A stretch of DNA of 64,000 bases from Neelides folsomi (lineage: Eukaryota; Arthropoda; Collembola; Neelipleona; Neelidae), in assembly GCA_034687125.1 (NCBI GenBank), contig JAQGBZ010000081.1:62001-126000 (forward strand), in the 5' to 3' direction. The notes under the pieces were generated by a model. That model was not told where the DNA came from. It saw nothing but the letters and a program-made list of their open reading frames with translations, and ran no database searches. The position numbers and the translations under genes were made by a program. Below are positions 60,604 through 64,000 of the stretch, piece after piece (the stretch's first letter is position 1; each line of letters opens with the position of its first letter).

Positions 60604-61972
60604 CGCTCTATGGTGCTCTATGTAACACCACCCAAAAAAGCTCCATGTTAACCAAAATTGCTCCTGAAACTTCATAGTGCTCCCGTTTTCGCTTCATTGT
60701 GCTCCTGGTGCTCCATGGTGCTCGAAATCTTACATGGTGCTACATGAAGAGTAGGAAATAGAAAATGGAGTCTAAAAATTTCTCAAACTTCCTTATAAAA
60801 CAACGTTATTATACAATATAACTAGATTGTACTACACAAATGTCCTATTTGTATTTATCGTTTTATTTCTTAAATTAAAATAATGTTTTTATTTAATATA
60901 ATGAATGTACTACAGGATGAACCATATAAAGATTAATATTATGTTTATGGAAATGCAAAATTTTCAAATTAACAAAAAAAGTTTCATATTCAATTAATTA
61001 CATTTCCTATGTTACCAATAAAATTCCATATCTTTATATGACTCGTCCTATATTTAATACCTTAAATGTTTTTATTTTGGAAATAAACCGTTCTTCATTT
61101 TAAAAAAATATAATATATACAATTTATATCGGAAATAATGAGATAAAGAATTTTAACCAACCGTTTCAATTTTAATATTAAGTAACGCTAGAAAATAAAT
61201 ATGTTATTAGTTTATCAATTATATTATTTGAACTTATAATTATCAAAAAATGAAAAGCGATTTATTTTGATTAACTTACAAAGCTAATTAGAATTATTTA
61301 ATAGTACTGATTTATCCAGGAAAGTATGCGGACCCTGATAAGTATAAGTTCTTTTTAATTATTTCCCTTTAATTACATTACCCATTTAAATATCAAATAG
61401 TAATCAAATATTAATTTATACATTAAACAAGCAATATGTATACATACTCAAATATTAAAAATATTTATTAAACTATTCTCAATTATCTTATAAAATAAAT
61501 TTAAACTAAATTAATCTTTATATTATTTGAGTTAACCAATCACTATCATGATTATTATTAGTTCGCTAATGCATGTTTCATTTATAAATTATTAATTTAT
61601 CACTATTTGGTATTTAAATGACTAATTAATGTATTCAAAGGGGATTCTAAAAGGTTAATGAGATCGTAGTTACCAGGAGTTTTTTTTAATTAAAAAGAAC
61701 TTATACTTATCAGGGTCCGCATACTTTCCTGGATAAATTAGTACATTCATTAAATTAAATGAATACATTATTTTAATTTCAAGAATAAAAGATAAATAAA
61801 GATTGAACATGTAGTGTAGTATAGTGTAGAGTCATTTGAAATAACATTTGTACCTAATACCTAGTACTTTATATAAGTTTGTACCTATCTCATCATTTCG
61901 AGCACCATGGAGTTTCAGGAGCGATTTTGGTAAACATGGAGCTTTTTTGGATGGTGCTCCATGTTGTTGAGA
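60513..61972. mobile_element. Foldback-type element built on GCTCCATGG palindromes
   Basis: A 30-bp perfect palindrome at 60515-60544 (its half is ctccatggagcacca) opens the element. Many partial copies follow to about 60740. The segment 60627-60682 recurs inverted at 61900-61964, sharing ccaaaaaagctccatgtt and gctcctgaaact. Further in, 60860-60912 recurs inverted at about 61738-61800. The innermost arms, 61311-61361 and 61687-61737, are perfect 51-bp inverted copies containing gtatgcggaccctgataagt. Together these make one large hairpin about 1.46 kb long. The left arm is interrupted by extra sequence at about 60913-61305, including a small MITE. No coding content of its own is seen. The exact outer ends and any target duplication could not be fixed. 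Confidence 0.8.
60911..61050. mobile_element. Small mariner-type MITE nested in the foldback element
   Basis: The 136-bp core 60913-61048 has inverted ends (caggatgaaccatataaaga on the left; complement of the right end ggacgagtcatataaagata) with TA on both sides. About 19 of 24 bases match. It lies exactly where the left arm of the large hairpin is interrupted, so it inserted after, or together with, other sequence into that arm. Confidence 0.55.
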
Positions 61973-62905
61973 AAAAAGCAAATAACAAAAAGATTAAAGG
62001 ATCAAAAAGTAAAGAGAGTACAAAAAATAGTATTAATAAATCAAAGGTTTAAAATTCAAAATCACAGATATTTTTTAATTAAAATGCATATACATAATAG
62101 CTAACATTAATTAATCACATTTTAATTAGGTATATTAGATTTAATATTATTCTATCGTGTTCGATGCATTTATCATAAGTATTATAAAACAGAATGTTTA
62201 TTTAATTAAACTGGCATTAATAAGCATACGACCGCACTGTGTTCTGCAGCAAAATATAGTAAGGAAAGAAACAACACCTCTTTACACAATAAAGTATTTT
62301 AATTTTCTAATTGCTGAATTTGAATGATTTTAAATTTCTCAATGAAGCGTCTATTTACATTCCCATTATTCAACGAAGGATAAACGTAGATGAAGCATAA
62401 TGGGGAATCTTCATCAGTGGAGTAAAAATCAAAAGATTGGCTCTTACAATCATTTTTTATGTGTCAAAGGAGTTCTTTCTACTGTTGAGTAGCATTATCA
62501 TTATGCAAGGCTCACGAATCATTTCTGCTTATATGACTCCTTTTATCTCCAGGATTTGCATTGTCGAGAAACGAAGGACCGTTTCGTTTCCATTAAACGA
62601 AGAAGGAAAGAAGCGCAATAAAAAGAGAGAGAATCATCTTTAACCACCCTAATTGACTTCGACAGGGAACAGATGTATTTGACTAATAATGTCCCATGAA
62701 TCAAAAAAGAATGAAACGATTACTCGGTTTTATTATTTGGCTAATACACGCCTCCCCCACTAATGATCAATATAATACATTCATACGTAACAGGCATTAA
62801 ATTAAACTGAATTGGGAATGATGGTGAGATGGAATGAGGAGAGCGGGAGCGAATAAGGAGGAGAAAAAGGAGTCGATATTATTTTGTGTGTTCTGTGGGT
62901 GAGAG

Positions 62906-62931
62906 AGTGTGTGTGTGTGTGCGTGTGTGTG
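62906..62931. repeat. (GT)n microsatellite
   Basis: About 13 GT units with one C replacing T, preceded by a short GA run. Likely polymorphic in length. Confidence 0.9.
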
Positions 62932-63189
62932 CCTTCCTTCTGAAGAAAGGGAAAAGAGGATGATGAGAAATTTGGCAAATTTTATAAATGGAACATTACC
63001 TCATTGGCACAAAGAGTAAAATGGGAAAAGAAGGTTAATTGAAATTCCTCTAGCTAGGCTCATTTGCATATTTTTATTTTATAGGTATTTAATTCCACCC
63101 CAATTTCAATTGGCGAGAAGGATGTGATTGTTGTGGAGGCTGCACAAAATACTTAAATAAATGCATAGTTATTATACACATTGCATATT

Positions 63190-63290
63190 ATTGCATTTGT
63201 GCAGCATTGCCTCAGTGGTTACTACGTTGTGGATTGTCGCACATTTTTACTGCCAAGACTTCTAAAGATCTTCTTTTGAGACCCAGGAGA
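63190..63290 (+). repeat. Possible tRNA-derived SINE fragment
   Basis: The stretch contains tgcctcagtggttactacg, close to the RNA polymerase III A box of a tRNA (TRGCNNAGTGG). About 60 nt later comes ttttgagaccc, which loosely resembles a B box (GGTTCGANNCC). It cannot fold into a normal tRNA by eye. This spacing and decay suit an old tRNA-derived SINE, but chance is quite possible. Confidence 0.25.
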
Positions 63291-63317
63291 ATTATGAAAT
63301 GTTGAGCCCCGCTCAAA

Positions 63318-63893
63318 TCAATTAGCATAAAATGTAGAATATGTAATGCAGAGTGGGGGAATATGTAAATAGGAAATGCATTCCTCACGGCTTAAATGCG
63401 CCTTATGATGTAAAAGGCAAATTCCGCGGAATCCTGGCGCCCCTCTCATTCCCTCATTGGGACTTCCAAGGAGGAGAGTTTTTTTATGATCATTAAATTT
63501 ATTTGCCCCATCCCTTAGCTCCAATTCCTCTTTTGTGGTGACAAACGTGGCTTGCTCATCTTTCACCTCACTCCTCTGATCAAAGGTGGAAATATGGCGA
63601 AATGGGTCAGAATGTACATGGGAAACTGAGAAACCAAGATCCTCTTCCAAATCCTTCCAAAGGTCTTCGGTGTGGAAAGGGGGAGAAATGGTCATAAAAG
63701 GCTGATTTAGAGCAGGGATCATTTGAGGGAGCGGAATGTGCCATTGTTTGCCACACTCCTCCGTGACTCCCAGTGAATCCGCAGCCAAGGATTGTGTAAT
63801 TGCGAATACAACACGGGCACCCCACCCCTGCCAACAGAGAAGGACCAAAGCGTCCCATGAAAACATTTCGACTTCGAGGCATTGAAATTTCAC
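63318..63893 (-). CDS. Unrecognised 191-codon ORF, possible secreted protein
   Basis: The longest single-exon frame in the right end of the window. From the Met at 63893, or an internal Met ten codons on (MFSWDALVLLCWQGW...), a moderately hydrophobic stretch could act as a signal peptide. The rest is polar with an acidic patch (EDLWKDLEEDLGF), several His and Pro residues and no repeated pattern. It matches no family I know. It starts and stops without clear splice sites, and another minus frame (63607-63882) overlaps it. The length is unusual for chance in AT-rich DNA, but this patch is locally GC-richer. Confidence 0.3.
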   Translation of the reverse strand: MKFQCLEVEMFSWDALVLLCWQGWGARVVFAITQSLAADSLGVTEECGKQWHIPLPQMIPALNQPFMTISPPFHTEDLWKDLEEDLGFSVSHVHSDPFRHISTFDQRSEVKDEQATFVTTKEELELRDGANKFNDHKKTLLLGSPNEGMRGAPGFRGICLLHHKAHLSREECISYLHIPPLCITYSTFYAN

Positions 63894-64000
63894 TCTCTTG
63901 CTTAATCGGAATTCGGCCTAATAAAAATTATATTCTCCTCATCGGACCTCATTGGGATTAATGGGGATTTTGAGCTCCTTTGGACATGGTTTACCCTTTT

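Larger units (their letters stand above)
61973..63317. other. Non-coding stretch with a GT microsatellite
   Basis: No supported gene. A (GT)n tract, interrupted once by GC, lies at 62906-62931. The plus frame 62437-62643 has no recognisable content. Confidence 0.4.

Noticed and set aside
1-64000. CRISPR arrays, bacterial operons, riboswitches or phage attachment sites
   Set aside because: The window is eukaryotic: spliced genes, poly(A) signals and animal protein families. No evenly spaced direct repeats of CRISPR type were seen.

Overview
This is a eukaryotic, AT-rich window with short introns (many only 57-120 nt, GT..AG). It reads as an arthropod genome. The clearest gene is an arthropod-type striated-muscle myosin heavy chain. 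A secreted GH18 chitinase with a peritrophin-A chitin-binding tail and an InaF-motif membrane protein also fit. The high AT content and dense decayed Tc1/mariner and hAT elements would suit a crustacean such as a parasitic copepod (sea louse), but that is inference from gene style, not something the sequence proves.

Layout. 1-12.5 kb is mostly non-coding, with a 389-bp mariner remnant at 1706-2094 and a GC-rich, CpG-rich patch near 9.4-10 kb. 12.8-14.9 kb (minus) is a four-exon short-chain dehydrogenase of the retinol/hydroxysteroid/hydroxybutyrate dehydrogenase type. A decayed hAT element with an 8-bp target duplication lies just upstream of it (15171-15951). A candidate basic first exon is at 17.6 kb, and a 185-bp hairpin MITE with a 9-bp target duplication is at 20.5 kb. 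22.5-22.9 kb (minus) encodes a small InaF-motif single-pass protein. 24.3-34.2 kb (minus) is a complete muscle myosin heavy chain: 22 main coding exons plus a two-codon tail, 1929 residues, with a TATA box, a 5'UTR intron and a poly(A) signal. A mariner-type MITE sits in one of its introns. 35.7-36.7 kb (plus) is a divergent phospholipid-scramblase-like gene.

38.6-46.5 kb holds three secreted-protein genes: a ten-exon GH18 chitinase (plus), a six-exon mannose-type C-type lectin (minus, convergent with the chitinase), and a two-exon Gly/Tyr-rich precursor with a furin-like site (minus). Chitinase, lectin and a YGG-type peptide could all work at the cuticle or gut surface, or in defence. Their adjacency is seen; a shared role is inferred.

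47.9-51.2 kb holds an hAT C-terminal remnant and a complete but dead Tc1-like element with IR/DR ends. 54.8-55.5 kb has two unrecognised small candidate genes on opposite strands. 58.9-59.6 kb is a transposon-derived ORF with a premature stop. 59.9-60.6 kb encodes a four-helix membrane protein whose C-terminus runs into a 1.46-kb foldback element built of GCTCCATGG-type palindromes. The last 2 kb hold a possible tRNA-like SINE and one unrecognised 191-codon ORF. No CRISPR arrays, rRNA genes or convincing tRNA genes were seen.
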